From Atrina japonica (taxonomy: Eukaryota > Mollusca > Bivalvia > Pterioida > Pinnidae): a stretch of 64,000 bases of DNA. Below are positions 44,540 to 56,694 of the stretch, in pieces (the first letter of the stretch is position 1; every line of letters starts with the position of its first letter). The notes beneath the pieces are model-generated. The model had not been told where the DNA came from. It was given only the letters and a program-made list of their open reading frames with translations, and searched no databases. The stretch covers positions 317,501 through 381,500 of the forward strand of contig BROG01000400.1 in NCBI GenBank assembly GCA_030159075.1. Reading direction: 5' to 3'. The translations under genes were made by a program, and so were the position numbers.

Positions 44540-45437
44540 CAAATGTAAATCGCCTACAACGAGTCTTAACTCAAATAAAGATCAAACAGGGGGTATGCCG
44601 ATTTTTATACCATGTATCTTTTTAATATCTATTGTACACCACATTTTTATATTTAAATGTATAGTGGTTTCAGACCGATAATGCAAAAATGCAAACAAAC
44701 AAAATTAATCAAGCAATTATTATACCAATATTTTATATCTGAAAGTAATGTTTCCAATACCGTATTGATTTCTTTTTTAGAAACTACGAACATCTTATAT
44801 CTACAGTATTGACGGTAAGGTGGAAGTTTGCCATTTTCAATATAAAACCCAGTATAAGTTTCCTTTTGGAAAGAATCAACATCGGTATCAGTATTACAGG
44901 TATCATCATTTATTGGCAAATTTTCCAGTTTATAAATGACACTCCAGCAGATCCTTGCTAAAACCAGTCTTGACATTTTGACAATATCAAAAATGAATTT
45001 GTTACAATGCGGAAAAACCAACAAATACACAAGAGGAATTCAAAACATTCATGCATCTGTACTTATTGATTTTTGTTCGTTAAAATAGAATTGATGTCTA
45101 TGGCTTGTGTTAAATCAAACATCTTGTCATTTGCATTATTATTTATCAATACCTGCATACACAATTTTATATATATATACGATGACGGATAGAGCATTAT
45201 ATAACGAAATTTATTCCATCTAAACGTACCTAGAAAACAGGGATGTAGTTCATCTGTAGCATGTTTATACTTCAAAGCATATGTGTGGGCCTCAGAGAAA
45301 TATTTAGATATAATTAGCTAATTGACATCTAGCCGTAATCATAAACCAACCATTATTTTTTTTTTATCTTTTTGTTTCATATTTGTTTCTCGTTCATCTG
45401 CCGTTTTTTTTTTTCACTGATTTTCAGCTATAGTGAA
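44540..45437. other. Unassigned DNA
   Basis: Open frames here (for example 45030-44653, minus) have no recognisable domain. Confidence 0.4.
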
Positions 45438-46018
45438 AATGTCATGTATTGAACTGTACATAGACAATGGTAGTTATTTTACGTGACATGTATTGAACTG
45501 TACACAGGCATTGGTAGTTATTTTACAAGTCATGAATTGATCTGTACAAAAGCAGTGGTAGCTATTTTACATGACATGTATTGAACTGTACACAGGCATT
45601 GGTTGTTATTTTACGTGTCATGTATTGAACTGTACACAGGCAATGGTTGTTATTTTATGTGTCATGTATTGAACTGTACACAGAACATGGTAGTTATTCT
45701 ACGTGTCATGAATTGAACTGTACACAGGCAATGATTGTTATTTTACGTGTCATATATTGAACTGTACACAGGCAATGGTTGTTATTTTACATGAGATGTA
45801 GTGAACTGTACACAGGCAAAGGTTGTTATTTTACGTGTCATGCATTGAACAGTACAGAGGCGATGGTATTTATTTTACGTGCTATGTATTGAACTGTACA
45901 CAGGCAATGATTGTTATTTTACGTGTCATATATTGAACTGTACATAGGCCATGGTTTTTTTTTACGTGTCATGTATTGAACTGTACACAGGCCATGGTAG
46001 TTATTTTACGTGTCATGT
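45438..46018. repeat. 44-bp minisatellite, about 13 copies
   Basis: The unit is about 'acgtgtcatgtattgaactg' then 'tacacaggcaatggttgtta' then 'tttt', with a strict 44-bp spacing (for example 45441 to 45485). Units differ by point changes only. 44 is not a multiple of three, so no frame persists. Confidence 0.95.
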
Positions 46019-46239
46019 TTGGAGTATCATCCGAAAAAAAAACGATTTACTTCATATGCTAAGCGAAGAAACAGTCCCTATTTTTTGTTTAGAAATTCTT
46101 AGGTATGCCCAGAGGCAGTTGGTCGAAATCTGGAAATTTGGGTTGCAAACACTTTGCAAATAGAACATAATTTCATCAATAATAGAAAAAGCTATTCGCT
46201 TACTTGGGTAGAAATTCAATTCACGCGCAAACATATTTT

Positions 46240-46275
46240 TATGATGATGATGATGATGATGGCGATGATGATGAT
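46240..46275. repeat. (GAT)n microsatellite
   Basis: Imperfect GAT trinucleotide run. Confidence 0.9.
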
Positions 46276-46390
46276 CGTAGCCCTGACGATAGAACTGAAT
46301 ACTTTTATTTTAAAGTTTGAAAAAAGAGATGTTTACATCACGTTGAATGGATATAATATTGAAAAACAAAACAAAATGCATGTGATGTTT

Positions 46391-46625
46391 TTATTTTCGA
46401 TATTATTGTTGTCGTTGTTCATGATTTAGTTGCCAGATTTTCTGCTACACTATTTAATTACGACGTTTTATTACTCCTTTGTGTTTAAAATTTATTTAAA
46501 AATGTTTAATGTTTTTTCTTATTTTCAATATTGTTGTTGTCGTTTTGACGATTTCCTGATTTTCTGCTGCAGTGTTTAATTCTGACATTTAATTACCCCT
46601 TCGTGTTTCAGTCTTACTTGAAATC
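46391..46625. repeat. Tandem duplication, about 128 bp
   Basis: 'ttattttcgatattattgtt' at 46391 recurs as 'ttattttcaatattgttgtt' at 46519. 'gattttctgct' and 'ttta.tactccttcgtgttt' follow in both. Confidence 0.8.
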
Positions 46626-46629
46626 AACT

Positions 46630-47019
46630 GTCACTAAATATCAATATCCAAAGTTAAAAAATATAGATAAATACGGTTAAGATTTAGCATTAGTACATTA
46701 CATATTTTAAAGTACACCTTTTCCTAAAAGATCAACATGAACCAGAAAAAAAAATGTGAAATGCACTACATCAATGTATTAGAATGAAACCTTAGATTTA
46801 ACTCCATTTAGATTCTCTGCGAAAAACAACGTTATGTAAACAAGGCTGATGCTTCCTGAGCTATGTCAACTATGTTTCAATGTCAGAAAGTGCAATGGTG
46901 GAAATAGATTCTATATGGTGGGCGCTATATTATCAATAGGTAACCATAACCGCCATTTAAATTTTCGATGTCAACTGCATGCTAGGTACAACAAGTCTTG
47001 ACACCGCGGAAAGAAACCC

Positions 47020-47022
<3 letters not shown>
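46630..47022. other. Unassigned DNA
   Basis: Nothing recognised. Confidence 0.4.

Positions 47023-47110
<88 letters not shown>
47023..47110. repeat. (CT)n microsatellite
   Basis: About 87 bp of CT dinucleotide, a homopurine/homopyrimidine tract. Confidence 0.98.
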
Positions 47111-47113
<3 letters not shown>

Positions 47114-47417
47114 GATATGTGGGTCTATGCCGGTCAATTTAGACTGTAACGATGTATATACAGAAACTACGAACAATGAAAGATACACACGCAAAATTAT
47201 GAAACTACGAACATTACACCTGAAAGTGATACCTGGGATTTCTAGTGTGATGAACACATTACTAATATAAAAAGTTAGTGTATTTATAAATATTCTCAGT
47301 TGTATTTCATTTTGGTACCACACTTTACTTTATTTATTAAAAAAATCAATTATTTCACAATAATTTTATTATGTGCAGATTCTAGACAAATTTACGACTG
47401 GAAAGTATTTGGTAGAA

Positions 47418-47495
47418 CGCATCATCATCATCATCATCTTCATCATCATCATCACCATCATTATTATCATTATTATTATTATTATTATTATTATT
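47418..47495. repeat. (CAT)n-(ATT)n microsatellite
   Basis: Trinucleotide CAT run passing into ATT. Confidence 0.95.
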
Positions 47496-47749
47496 CCTTA
47501 CATTATCATTATAGTCATAATGATTTTCAACATATCATAATTCAAAATTTGGAAATTTAAATAGTGTTCAAGACTGGCATTATTTGCGCTAATATACAAA
47601 ATCTCGGACCCAGTCATAATGATTTTCACAAGTTTGTTATACCCGGCATACTTCATACTTAAATAATTGGTCTCAAATTCGAAAACAAATCGCAAGGAGT
47701 GAGCCGGAGTACTATTAATTGTAGCTACATGGAACTCGTTGGTTAAGTA

Positions 47750-48180
47750 AGTAAAAATGAAGAAGTACCAATATGATAATCGAAACTCTAGTCCAATAGA
47801 ATACGACAAATTAGATATACAAACTGTATCAACATGAAGAACAATTGCGACTCAAAACGGGATAGGACCAGGTGTCCGGAAGGATTCAGCGTCCTCGTCC
47901 AGCATGTCACACCCGTCACAAATGTTACATGGAAACCTCTCGAGTTCAGTCAAAAGGTCAAGTTCGGTGAAATTGTCATCAGTTACTTATATATATAAGA
48001 TTGGCGAAAGGGAGTAATTGTCTATCGTCGTGCTCCAGAATACTATCTAATATTCCTGAGAGGGGGACTTCACATTGTTTAACAAGATCCCCGTATCGAC
48101 CATAAAACCTCTTTAACGACGATTTCAAGTGTTCAACAACGTAACCTTGTGCAAGGAGTTTATTGGCGAGTCATTTCGGT
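47750..48180 (-). mobile_element. PLE-B copy B1, 3' region
   Basis: The 3' part of the element continues in phase with the RT remnant above it. It contains the tail module ('gtgtgacatgctgg', 'ggtcctatcccgtttt'), a short hexapeptide segment (two units) and the terminal GTAAAAATGAAGAAGTACCA at the 47750 end. Confidence 0.82.
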
Positions 48181-48965
48181 CTCAGAATAAAACATTCATA
48201 AGTGGAGTATGCCCTGGCATAACGTATAAGTTGTGAAATGAAAAAATCATAGGCAGGAGAAGATGGAATTTCACTACTTAGAAACGGGATGTTCGTGATA
48301 CGGAAATTGAAATAGTCGCGTTTGACATAAAAGGAGGTGTGAAGTTGACCGTCCTTTCTAATCGACAGGAGTAAATCTAAGTAAGAAGTAAATGTGTTGC
48401 TCGCTGTCGTCTCATTGATCCCTAGCTCAACAGGATACATTTGACCGAGGCAATTCTGAGATTCTGAATTATTTATAGACAGGTCGTCGTCGATATACCT
48501 GTAAGAAAAATTTAAGCGAGATGCTAACTTTTCATTCATTTGGAGTGCAGAAACTATATAAATTCCGCTTCATATGAATACAAAAAGATGTCAGGCAAGA
48601 GAAGTGCACAATTGGTACCCATTGGAATGCCGACAATCTGCTGGAAAACTTTTCCCGCAAAAACCACGAAGATGTTATCTTCTAGAAACCCCAGCATCTT
48701 TAAAAAGGCTTAGTGGAGCACTTAGATGATCCCGCAATGAATTAGTGTTATAGAGTTTTGTGCATTTTCGGAATACAATAAATGTATGGGAATTTCAAGC
48801 TCCGCATCAGTCGTCGGTATTCCAAACGAAGTGGGAACGGATTTATGATAATCTAATATTTCAGAGGCAGAGAAATCGGTGAGAGTGTGTGTAGGGTTTC
48901 CCGAAAGTGTGTTGAGTCCAAATTCCTCTTTTAGAATGCTGCAGTAGTATCGGCTGCAGACAAAT
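48171..48965 (-). pseudogene. Penelope-like RT, copy B1, internally deleted
   Basis: Minus strand from 48965: an N-terminal segment 'EEFGLNTLSGNPTHT', 'SASEILDYHKSVPTSFGIPT' and, frame-shifted, 'YCIPKMHKTL'. The middle of the palm, which should carry the first catalytic Asp, is deleted. Reading resumes with 'FQQIVGIPMGTNC' (about 48640-48600), a break near 48550, then frame 48539-48171 with 'SYRYIDDDLSINN', 'SYLDLLLSI' and 'QLIRYARAYSTYECFI'. This is the longest RT-bearing copy in the window. No GIY-YIG nuclease is visible. Confidence 0.8.
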
Positions 48966-49149
48966 GTAAAGTTGTTTAATGATTCATTTAGCTTGAAGAT
49001 AAGAAACTAAACAATGAACCCATTGGATATAAAATGGATCAAAATATGACACCTGACTCTACTTTTTTTATCCGGCTATTCTAAAATCCGTTACAGGTTT
49101 TTAAATTTAAGATTAATTTTTAGCGAAAGTCCGGAGACCTAATGCCATA

Positions 49150-49190
49150 CTCGAGTCTTCAACGTCGTCGTCGTCGTTGTTGTCGTCGGC
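49150..49190. repeat. (GTC)n tract
   Basis: Imperfect 'cgtcgtcgtcgtcgttgttg' run. Confidence 0.85.
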
Positions 49191-49259
49191 GTCCGTAGAT
49201 AAGCATTTACGTGGCTCAAATATGGCTTTGATATTTCACATACACATTCCATATGCCCA

Positions 49260-49407
49260 GGGGCCCGTTTTACAAAAGGTCGTAAGTCCTAAATCCTAAG
49301 TCTTGGTCCTAATTGTCATGGAACTGACCAATCAGCGATGCGTTTCCATGGTAGTTAGGACTAAAAGTTAGGATTTAGGACTTACGACCTTTCGTAAAAC
49401 GGGCCCC
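49260..49407. mobile_element. Palindromic MITE with GGGGCCCG ends
   Basis: The left GGGGCCCGTTTTACAAAAGG and the reversed right GGGGCCCGTTTTACGAAAGG extend inward through 'tcgtaagtcctaaatcctaa' as about 40-bp arms. The centre includes 'aactgaccaatcagcg'. The preceding CA could make the end CAGGGG (hAT-like). No target duplication is seen. Confidence 0.85.
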
Positions 49408-49409
49408 AG

Positions 49410-49734
49410 ATCTTTCATTTGGTACCTTAAATTTTAACTAATCATTTATTCTGTCTGTTTCGCCTGCTTATAAAACTTTAAAGTCCGTCATATATTTCTA
49501 GCATCAAATTTTAATTAAAATTGGTATAAAGCCTTATATGTATATGATTTATAATGACTTATGATTATTATGACCAACTTATGACAATATATTCAACAAC
49601 TAGGGGGCGGTTTTAAATATTAATGATAACATACCTCTCGGAGAAACAGTTTTTCTCAAAAACATTTTATCTGATACCAAATTTAGTGGTGGCATTGTTG
49701 ATACTCGTATTCTAACGGGACATTAGCTTTCTTT
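49410..49734. other. Unassigned DNA
   Basis: Nothing recognised. Confidence 0.4.
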
Positions 49735-49950
49735 CGTTTTTTACTAATACTTAGATTAATGTGCAATAACAAAATATACAATATGAAAATAAAAAATATA
49801 CACCGGCATCAACCTTCTTACATTCCTATATATTTTGTGAAAATTGCTTGAGGAACCCAGATGACAATTATTTACTTGCAAGTGATTCATGCGACATTTG
49901 TATTTTAACAATATAATTATAGAGAATAATACATGGCAAAATCTGTATCG
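49735..49950 (-). mobile_element. R2 element, internally altered
   Basis: 'gattaatgtgcaataacaaa', 'tacaccggcatcaacc' and 'attcctatatattttgtgaa' form one arm, followed by the centre 'ttgcttgaggaacccag' and 'acttgcaagtgattcatgc'. The second arm is worn. Confidence 0.7.
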
Positions 49951-50033
49951 CATGTCATATCAACCCTGGACTCCAATATAAGCCCGAGGGCCGTAGTATA
50001 TATATGATAAACATAAATATGACATACCTTTAT

Positions 50034-50255
50034 AAGGTAAAAATGAAGACGTATAAATGGATACATATTGTATTATTAATATTGTTTACCAAGATCTAAG
50101 TATCGACCATAAAACCTTCCTACTAACGAGACGATTTCAAGCGTTCAACAACGTAACCCTGTGTAAGTAATTTATTGGCGAGTCGTTTGGCTCTCAGAAT
50201 AAAACATTCATAAGGGGAACATGCCCTGGCATAACGTATAATTTGAAATACTGTA
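50034..50255 (-). mobile_element. PLE-B fragment (B5), internally deleted
   Basis: The terminal 'gtaaaaatgaagacgtataa' is joined almost directly to 'atcgaccataaaacctt', 'acgatttcaagcgttcaaca' and 'ctcagaataaaacattcata'. The latter come from just after the RT, so the tail module is missing. Confidence 0.78.
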
Positions 50256-50659
50256 CATAAAAATGCACATCTCTCCAAATGTTTACAGTTATGTTATTAT
50301 TTCATCTACAAGTATACAGACCAAGGCAAATGTTGTCAATAAGACTGTTGAAAGTTGCTTTTCTAGTTTCCATCTTTCTAGAAATGATTGAAGTTCCAGA
50401 TGCAATGACACTCTTTACCTTCAAAGGTTTTGCAGCTTAATTGCTTCTTGGGCGAAGTGATAAACCAATTTATTGATTTCAGTTTATAGATGAACGAGCA
50501 GTATTTTGATTAACTTAGTAGGAATGTTTACCAGTGACTTTTTTCCGTTTTGTCCCAAATGCAGAATAGAATGTATTTCCTTACTTTCGCACTATGCTTG
50601 ATCACCAGCGCCGATGTATGAAAAGAAATTATTTAACGTTTTATATCAGAATTTAAAGT

Positions 50660-50935
50660 TTGTTTTACGGCACAATCATCAACTTTTTCAGTGAAATGGT
50701 GGCAATGCACAAGGGACGGTAAACTGAAAAACATTCTTACAAAATCAACTTAGGTTCCAACTGGACTTGAAACCGCGCGCGCTGAGCAGAAGTGAGAGAA
50801 TTCATAGTTTTAACCCTTTCACTCCTAAGAATCTAAATGGAATGCTCCTTTCTATTATCTAGACCAGTCTATTATGGTCTGTAGGGTTGAAAGGGTTAAA
50901 GTGCCATTCTCTAACCACATGGCCACGGAGATCCC
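50660..50935 (-). mobile_element. SINE1 interrupted by a MITE
   Basis: The minus strand has the tRNA head ('gtggccatgtggttagag'), then the MITE, then 'ttctctcacttctgctcagc', 'aacctaagttgattttgt' and a shortened body ending near 'tgccgtaaaac'. The piggyBac-type MITE splits the head. Confidence 0.8.
50814..50895 (+). mobile_element. piggyBac-type MITE inside SINE1
   Basis: 82 bp with CCCTTTC...GAAAGGG ends and TTAA at 50810-50813 and 50896-50899. Other SINE1 copies show the empty site, so the insertion is younger than this SINE1. Confidence 0.9.
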
Positions 50936-52350
50936 AATTATTCAACAGATATTCTCTCATAGACACAGATGCCTTCTATAGGCTCTTCTGAGAAATTGCA
51001 AAACGTGAAACAGATTGTTTTCCCATACATCCGTTTAGGTCAGTTCAAGTTCTTTTATGTTCAGTGTCCACCATAAAGTTAAAAACGTATCTTTTTATCA
51101 GGAAAACACACACAAAAAACACAAACCGACTGACAAAATGTGCAAAAAAGGAAAACATGCAATTTAATACACATTTAAGTATTTTCCTGATGTGTTAGCA
51201 AAGGAAATAAACTATTTTACAACTAAAGAAAACAAAAAAACAAAAAACGAAAACAAAACCTTTGGCTCATTCTTAAAAATAACCTATGACATCATAGTTT
51301 CCACATGTACATTGATGAAAATATATGTTCATTTGTCAATAGATGTTTTTTTTCTGTTTTATGATCTTAAAACCAATACATCCGCTGAAGCTAAACAGAG
51401 AAACTTTGAATGACCTTACTTATTCTGTAATGACGTATTTATAGACATATAGACCGCGAATGGCAAAATATAGAGCAGTTAATGCTTAAATGAACTTTTG
51501 AAATTATTACAGTGCGTATTGTCGGGCTAGTCTTTTTAATTTCGAGGAGAAAAAACAAGTTACAATGTACCCAGATAGATACCATCCAAGGCATCTCCCC
51601 GTAATCTTATAGCTGACATAAAACGTAGAATACAATATCATGAAATATGAGGATGCCTGCTGACAATTAGTTAATTAATTAACCAATAAAATCGTAACAT
51701 CGGGAACATGGAGAATCTTTACGGATGTTCTTGGCTATAGCTTCATAAAACATGAACAGTTTAATTGCATTTGTCATATCCTCTTTTGTTGGCATCACTG
51801 TTCCTCCGCATCTTTAACTATGTCGTCGCATTTTCAGATCAAATTAAGTTCGTGCAATGAACATCCGATAACTAATTAGATTAGCCATGCCATTTATAGA
51901 CACGAACTAGAAGACTATTTGGAAAGGAATCCCTACAGGTCGCTAGTTGAATTATTCTAAATTGACATTTCTCTTTCATTCGAGGTGCCTTCACACAAGA
52001 AAACAAACTCTTTCCGTCTAAGTACACTTCTAATAACGTTTGTCTGTTATATTGCCGGATTTAATTCTAGTTGTTCATTAGGTTCGTTAAGTCAAATGAA
52101 TGTAAAATCAATTTCCTTGGCGACAACACTAGTATGATAGCATATTATGTTTCTGCATCACCAGAGTAGATATATCAATTGGTCCCTTTATCTAAAATGG
52201 AATAAACTAGATATAAACCCAAAGAGCTCTTATTTAGCTTACTCAGTTTATTTAATGCGTCATAATTACGAAACTCGTGTATTTTGATAGTAACAAAAAA
52301 TGAAACTGGGTGTAATGAAACTTCCTTGCCTAAGTAATAAGAACATCACA
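50936..52350. other. Long stretch with nothing recognised
   Basis: No repeat family or coding domain seen. The frame at 51192-51413 is A-rich and unremarkable. Confidence 0.4.
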
Positions 52351-52690
52351 CCGTTTATCGTGAATAGAGCCTCACTTCTAGAGCAGCACAGGTTCGAGCT
52401 CCGCTGAAACCGTTAATCGTGAAGAAAGTCTCACCTCTAAAGAAGCAGGGTTCGACCTCCGCTACAACACATCAGGATAACACTGCAATATGCTTTAAAT
52501 AGCGTTTGTTCGTCTAATAATGTCTTATGTTTTTTCTGTTGCCCTGTGTTTTTTTTAGAAAGATATATTTTTTAGTTTTGATTGGATGCTAAACATGAAA
52601 GAGGTTAACCAAGTTTAAACACAATAACGACCTGGCCGCCATCGTATATCTGAAAAATTATTGAATCGAATATAAAAACACAAATGAAAT
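52351..52690 (+). mobile_element. SINE1 remnant with duplicated B-box segment
   Basis: A 59-bp unit containing 'ggttcgagctccgct' or 'ggttcgacctccgct' (the tRNA B box and its 3' flank) is tandemly repeated at 52351-52409 and 52410-52468. A worn SINE1 3' end ('gacctggccgccatcgtat', 'aaaattattgaatcg') lies at about 52627-52670. Confidence 0.6.
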
Positions 52691-53009
52691 AAACAAATAA
52701 ATAAACAATAAAAACACAAACAAATTAAACTGCTCTATCGTTCTTGTCGCTGTTATAAGGTTCGGACTTTTGATTTAATAACTGTTGTCTCTTCCCGATA
52801 CAAGATTTTTTAATCCAATGTACATTAAATTTGAATCCGATAAGCATAATGCACTGAAAAATCGACATCTGGGACAACAAAATATTCAATAAAATTCTCC
52901 AATTCATATTTCACTTCTTTACAATTTCATGGTAATATTCCGAACCTTTTTATTCTCATTTGACCCCTCCCTTTCAATTCCCACACTTCATTTCCTGCAT
53001 CCGATCCCA

Positions 53010-53115
53010 TTTCTGGATTTCCAGAGGTCCGTGTTTGCCCAATATTCACCAAATTTGTATAATTATGCATCCTTGCCATCCTGAAGATTTATACTTTGGT
53101 ATTTGAGATTTTTAT
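53010..53115 (+). mobile_element. PLE-A 3' tail fragment (A7)
   Basis: 'ggatttccagaggtccgtgt', 'caccaaatttgtat' and 'gatttatactttggtatttg': the terminal 100 bp of PLE-A only. Confidence 0.8.
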
Positions 53116-54084
53116 ATTCTATTATTTTGAACGTATTGCAATGATTATGTATGTGTTACAACCTGTTTTTCACTTTAAAATGGCAAAACTAATGATTTTC
53201 ATTTGATAACTAATCAGAATGCAAACTTCATTTTCCTCTCCGCGCAACTTTGGGTCGTCAAAATGTCTGCGTCCATGTTGTAGACATTTTTTGAGAATTA
53301 AGATCGATGTCTCTGTGTCACTTTCCGAGTTACATGTCAACGAACGCTCATGGTTTAAGTCTATTACAATTTCAAAATAACTAGTATTTCACGAAAAACC
53401 TATGAAATGATATCAGGTGAAAATTATTGGAATGATATAGACACAAAAACATTGAACTTGGAAATTTGACCAAGTATCACCGTATTGCATAAAATGTATA
53501 TCAGCTGTCGTCTGCTCAAATATTACTTGCAGATGATATGTAATTTCATATGATCCAAAATAGATCACCTGATGGTTAAAAGAACAAACGCATGCGTATT
53601 GTTAGAATAAAGTCGCCAGGTGTAACCCGTCGCAACGGTAACTTTAATCCGCCATCACTCTGACCGTCGCAAATTTCGGTAATTTCGGTGTTCTAGGATA
53701 TAAGAGTAATTTATCCATGACTATAACAAATGATATTTATTTCAAACGAAGGCGTACCATGACGCGGCGCCTTTTTGTTGTATTTGTCATTGAAAGCTAT
53801 TTCTCTTTCCTCTGACATGACCCACTTTATTTCTATCATTAAGATAACACGAGAATTCTCGTACTTTGATAAACTGAATAAAATATGATATACTATTTAT
53901 TTTTTTTTTCACTGATATCAGTACAAATTTTCTTATTTCGATGACTGGGTGCCTATACCATTGTACTTTTGGACCGGAAGTGCTTTAATCATTTAAAAAA
54001 TTACTATTATAGGTGAATGTGCAATGTATCTGTGAGTCGAAAATTGCTTCAGTTGTCAAAAATGCTTGGTATTAACGGATCTCC
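53116..54084. other. Unassigned DNA
   Basis: Nothing recognised. Confidence 0.4.
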
Positions 54085-54222
54085 AAGTGCTTGTCATTCC
54101 GGACACCTGGCCCCATCCCGTTTAGGATTCGCAATTGTTCTTCATGTTGAGACTGTTTGTATATCCAATTAGTCGTATTTTCCAATGGTACCTCTTCATT
54201 TTTACCTGTACGTTAGTTGCAA
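54085..54222 (+). mobile_element. PLE-B 3' tail fragment (B6)
   Basis: 'ccggacacctggccccatcc', 'attgttcttcatgttgagac', 'tacctcttcatttttacctg': the last 130 bp of PLE-B in + orientation. Confidence 0.82.
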
Positions 54223-54469
54223 ACTACAAATTCGTCAGCAAAACACAGTGTATGTATTTATTTCATATTTGAAAACATTGTCATGATATAAATGGTGTCA
54301 TCAACCATGCCCTCCTGTTTGAATTTGGACACACTTGATGGATTTATGTTTACTATAGCAAGAAAATAACAACGTGAAAAAAAGTTTTTCAATGCGCCAC
54401 GCCTACTGCAACATAGCACCCCGTTAAACCCGTTGTTATGTCCACCGTTCAGCGAAGACTCATTTCAAA

Positions 54470-54550
54470 CCTTTCAACATTACAGACCATAATGGACTGG
54501 TACAAAGCAACAGAAAAAACATACCATTCAGATGCTCAAGAGTGAAAGGG
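54470..54550 (-). mobile_element. piggyBac-type MITE copy
   Basis: CCTTTCAACATTACAGACCA to AGAGTGAAAGGG, 81 bp, matching the family throughout. The flanking TTAA sites are worn. Confidence 0.8.
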
Positions 54551-54554
54551 CGCA

Positions 54555-55419
54555 CCGTATGCATGAAATTTAAACCTGGGTCGTCCGCTTGGAAGGTGAA
54601 TATTTTCAATACTGAAACAACATAACTGGTTACTAATACTTTTATTTCATACCTAATTTGTTTCTTTTTCTTTTCTATCTATAGGCCTTAATATATGAAA
54701 CATTACTTCTTTTTTATCTGCATTGGGTAAATGTACGGAAATAAATACTCATGAACAATTATATTTAAAAAAATCTCTCAATACATAAAGATTATCTTAT
54801 CTATTTCGAGATTCAATATTAATTCTGATATATGCTTCATTTTGATATTTGCAATTTCAACTCTTTATTAAGAAATAAATCATTTTCAACAGAGAAAGTA
54901 ATACGATAAAATAATAAGACATCATTTAATCGCATTTCAGTTTTTGTTGTAAATTTAAGACATAAATCATCAGAATTGTAAGATAACACAACCATTAATA
55001 CCTAAGTAACTATACAGGAACGGAGAGTTCGTTTATGCTCTTAGATATTGATTACTCTGTCAATTATCTTACAAAACACCTGTGGGTTAATTATTTATTA
55101 GTTTTTGGAGTGGCTTAGTAAGATACAGGTTCTATAACTGGCTTCAGATGTTAAAGTTCACAATTAAACAAACTGCACAGAAGGAAACGACAATTCAATT
55201 AATCATTTAAATTGGCTATTCGAGTGATCCCAAGACGAGGACGTTTTCACGGTTACCCCGCCACACGAACTGATCATAGGGAGGACAACTCATTGACTCC
55301 CGAAGATTCACGATCTGTCAAACATCGGTATTTGGTAGAATTGAACCGGAAGTAGATTATTAGGCTGGAAAATCCTTAAAAAAATTGATAATACATTTAT
55401 TTGAAGTGTCGAAACTTAA
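54555..55419. other. Unassigned DNA
   Basis: Nothing recognised. Confidence 0.4.
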
Positions 55420-55485
55420 AATATCTAATTCAAATTTGAGCTCAACGAATGAAGTTTTAGTGACAATAATGATCGTTATCGTAAA
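55420..55485 (+). mobile_element. R1 fragment with decayed hammerhead
   Basis: It contains 'caaatttgagctcaa', the 5' strand of stem I with its bulge, then CGAATGA in place of CTGATGA and 'agttttagtgaca'. The rest is lost. Confidence 0.5.
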
Positions 55486-55924
55486 ACCTGCTTTAGCAAC
55501 ACCTGTGTACAAAAACCACCGGTCATAAAGACCATTTTTGTGTTGTCCCCAATTGTACAATTTGTGTACAAATCAACCTCTGTATAAAGACCACCTCCCT
55601 ATAAAAACTTGTTTTATTGTGTTCCTAAGGGAATCTTTATATACAAGTTTCACTGATTTCAGTTATTTTCACTCCTCGTTACTACGAAATACTGCAATCA
55701 CATTAAAATGAAAACTAACATCGATATATCTAAAATTCAAATAAACTTTACAGTTCACAATTATTATTGTTTCTTCTGCTTTTGAATGCAATATGGTTCA
55801 TATGAATAAAAGAACAGCGCATTTAATAAAATAACAGGTGCCCATAGGACTACTTTTGAAATGTGTTTAGAAATATTTTATCTCTATAGTCAACATCAAC
55901 ATTTATTGGAAATTGGATTTTGAT
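55486..55924. other. Unassigned DNA
   Basis: Nothing recognised, apart from repeated 'aaagaccacc'-type words at 55500-55610. Confidence 0.4.
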
Positions 55925-56134
55925 TTAATTTTAGTTTTACGCCACACTCAACAATTATTCAATGAGAACCTGGTTATAATTGTACCCGGGGAATAGACCA
56001 CCGACCTTCCACAAGTAAACTGGCAAACATTCTCACAATTCAGCTTAGGTTCTAGCGGGACTGCGCTAACCAGAAGTGAGAGAATTAACGGTTCAAAGTG
56101 CGATGCTCTAAACCATTCGGCTACGAACGCCCCT
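55925..56134 (-). mobile_element. SINE1, near full length
   Basis: The minus strand runs from the tRNA head ('gtagccgaatggtttagagc') through 'ttctctcacttctgg' and 'aacctaagctgaattgtgag' to 'gagtgtggcgtaaaac'. The B box is degraded. Confidence 0.85.
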
Positions 56135-56225
56135 AGAAATGGGAAATTCAAGTTTTTCTGTCCATCATCTTTTGATATTTACTTTACATAAAATACTAGT
56201 ACTAATAATAATATCAAAAATAATA

Positions 56226-56310
56226 ACGATGACGACGACGACGATGATGATGATGATGGTGGTGGTGGTGGTTTTGTGGAAGTGATCACGACGACGACGA
56301 TGATGATGAC

Positions 56311-56346
<36 letters not shown>

Positions 56347-56360
56347 AATGGTGATTATGA

Positions 56361-56394
<34 letters not shown>

Positions 56395-56417
56395 GGTGTC
56401 GGTGGTGTTTGTGGAAG

Positions 56418-56451
<34 letters not shown>

Positions 56452-56553
56452 GGTGGTGGTGGTGGTAATGGTGTTATATGGAAGTGATGATGATGATGAT
56501 GATGATGATGATCCTGCTGCTGATGATGATGATGGTGGTGGTGTTTGTGGAAG

Positions 56554-56588
<35 letters not shown>

Positions 56589-56640
56589 CTGATGATGATG
56601 ATGGTGATGATGATGATGGTGGTGGTTGTGTTTCTTGAAG

Positions 56641-56677
<37 letters not shown>

Positions 56678-56692
56678 GTGATGATGATGTAG
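56226..56692. repeat. (GAT)n/(GGT)n trinucleotide tract, about 460 bp
   Basis: Imperfect GAT, GGT, GAC and GCT triplets with recurring interruptions ('gttttgtggaagtgat', 'gttatatggaagtgat', 'gtttcttgaag'), which suggest a longer unit of about 60-120 bp. All six frames stay open and give poly-Asp, Met, Val, His, Ser and Ile runs; none is evidence of a gene. Confidence 0.95.
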
Positions 56693-56694
56693 CA

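Noticed and set aside
46982..47323. Glu-Arg repeat and Leu-Ser repeat frames
   Set aside because: Both strands of a CT microsatellite give such proteins; the flanks have no domain.
53080..53112. Second hammerhead candidate at the PLE-A end (CTGAAGA)
   Set aside because: There is no GAAA or GTC at the required positions and no closing stem.
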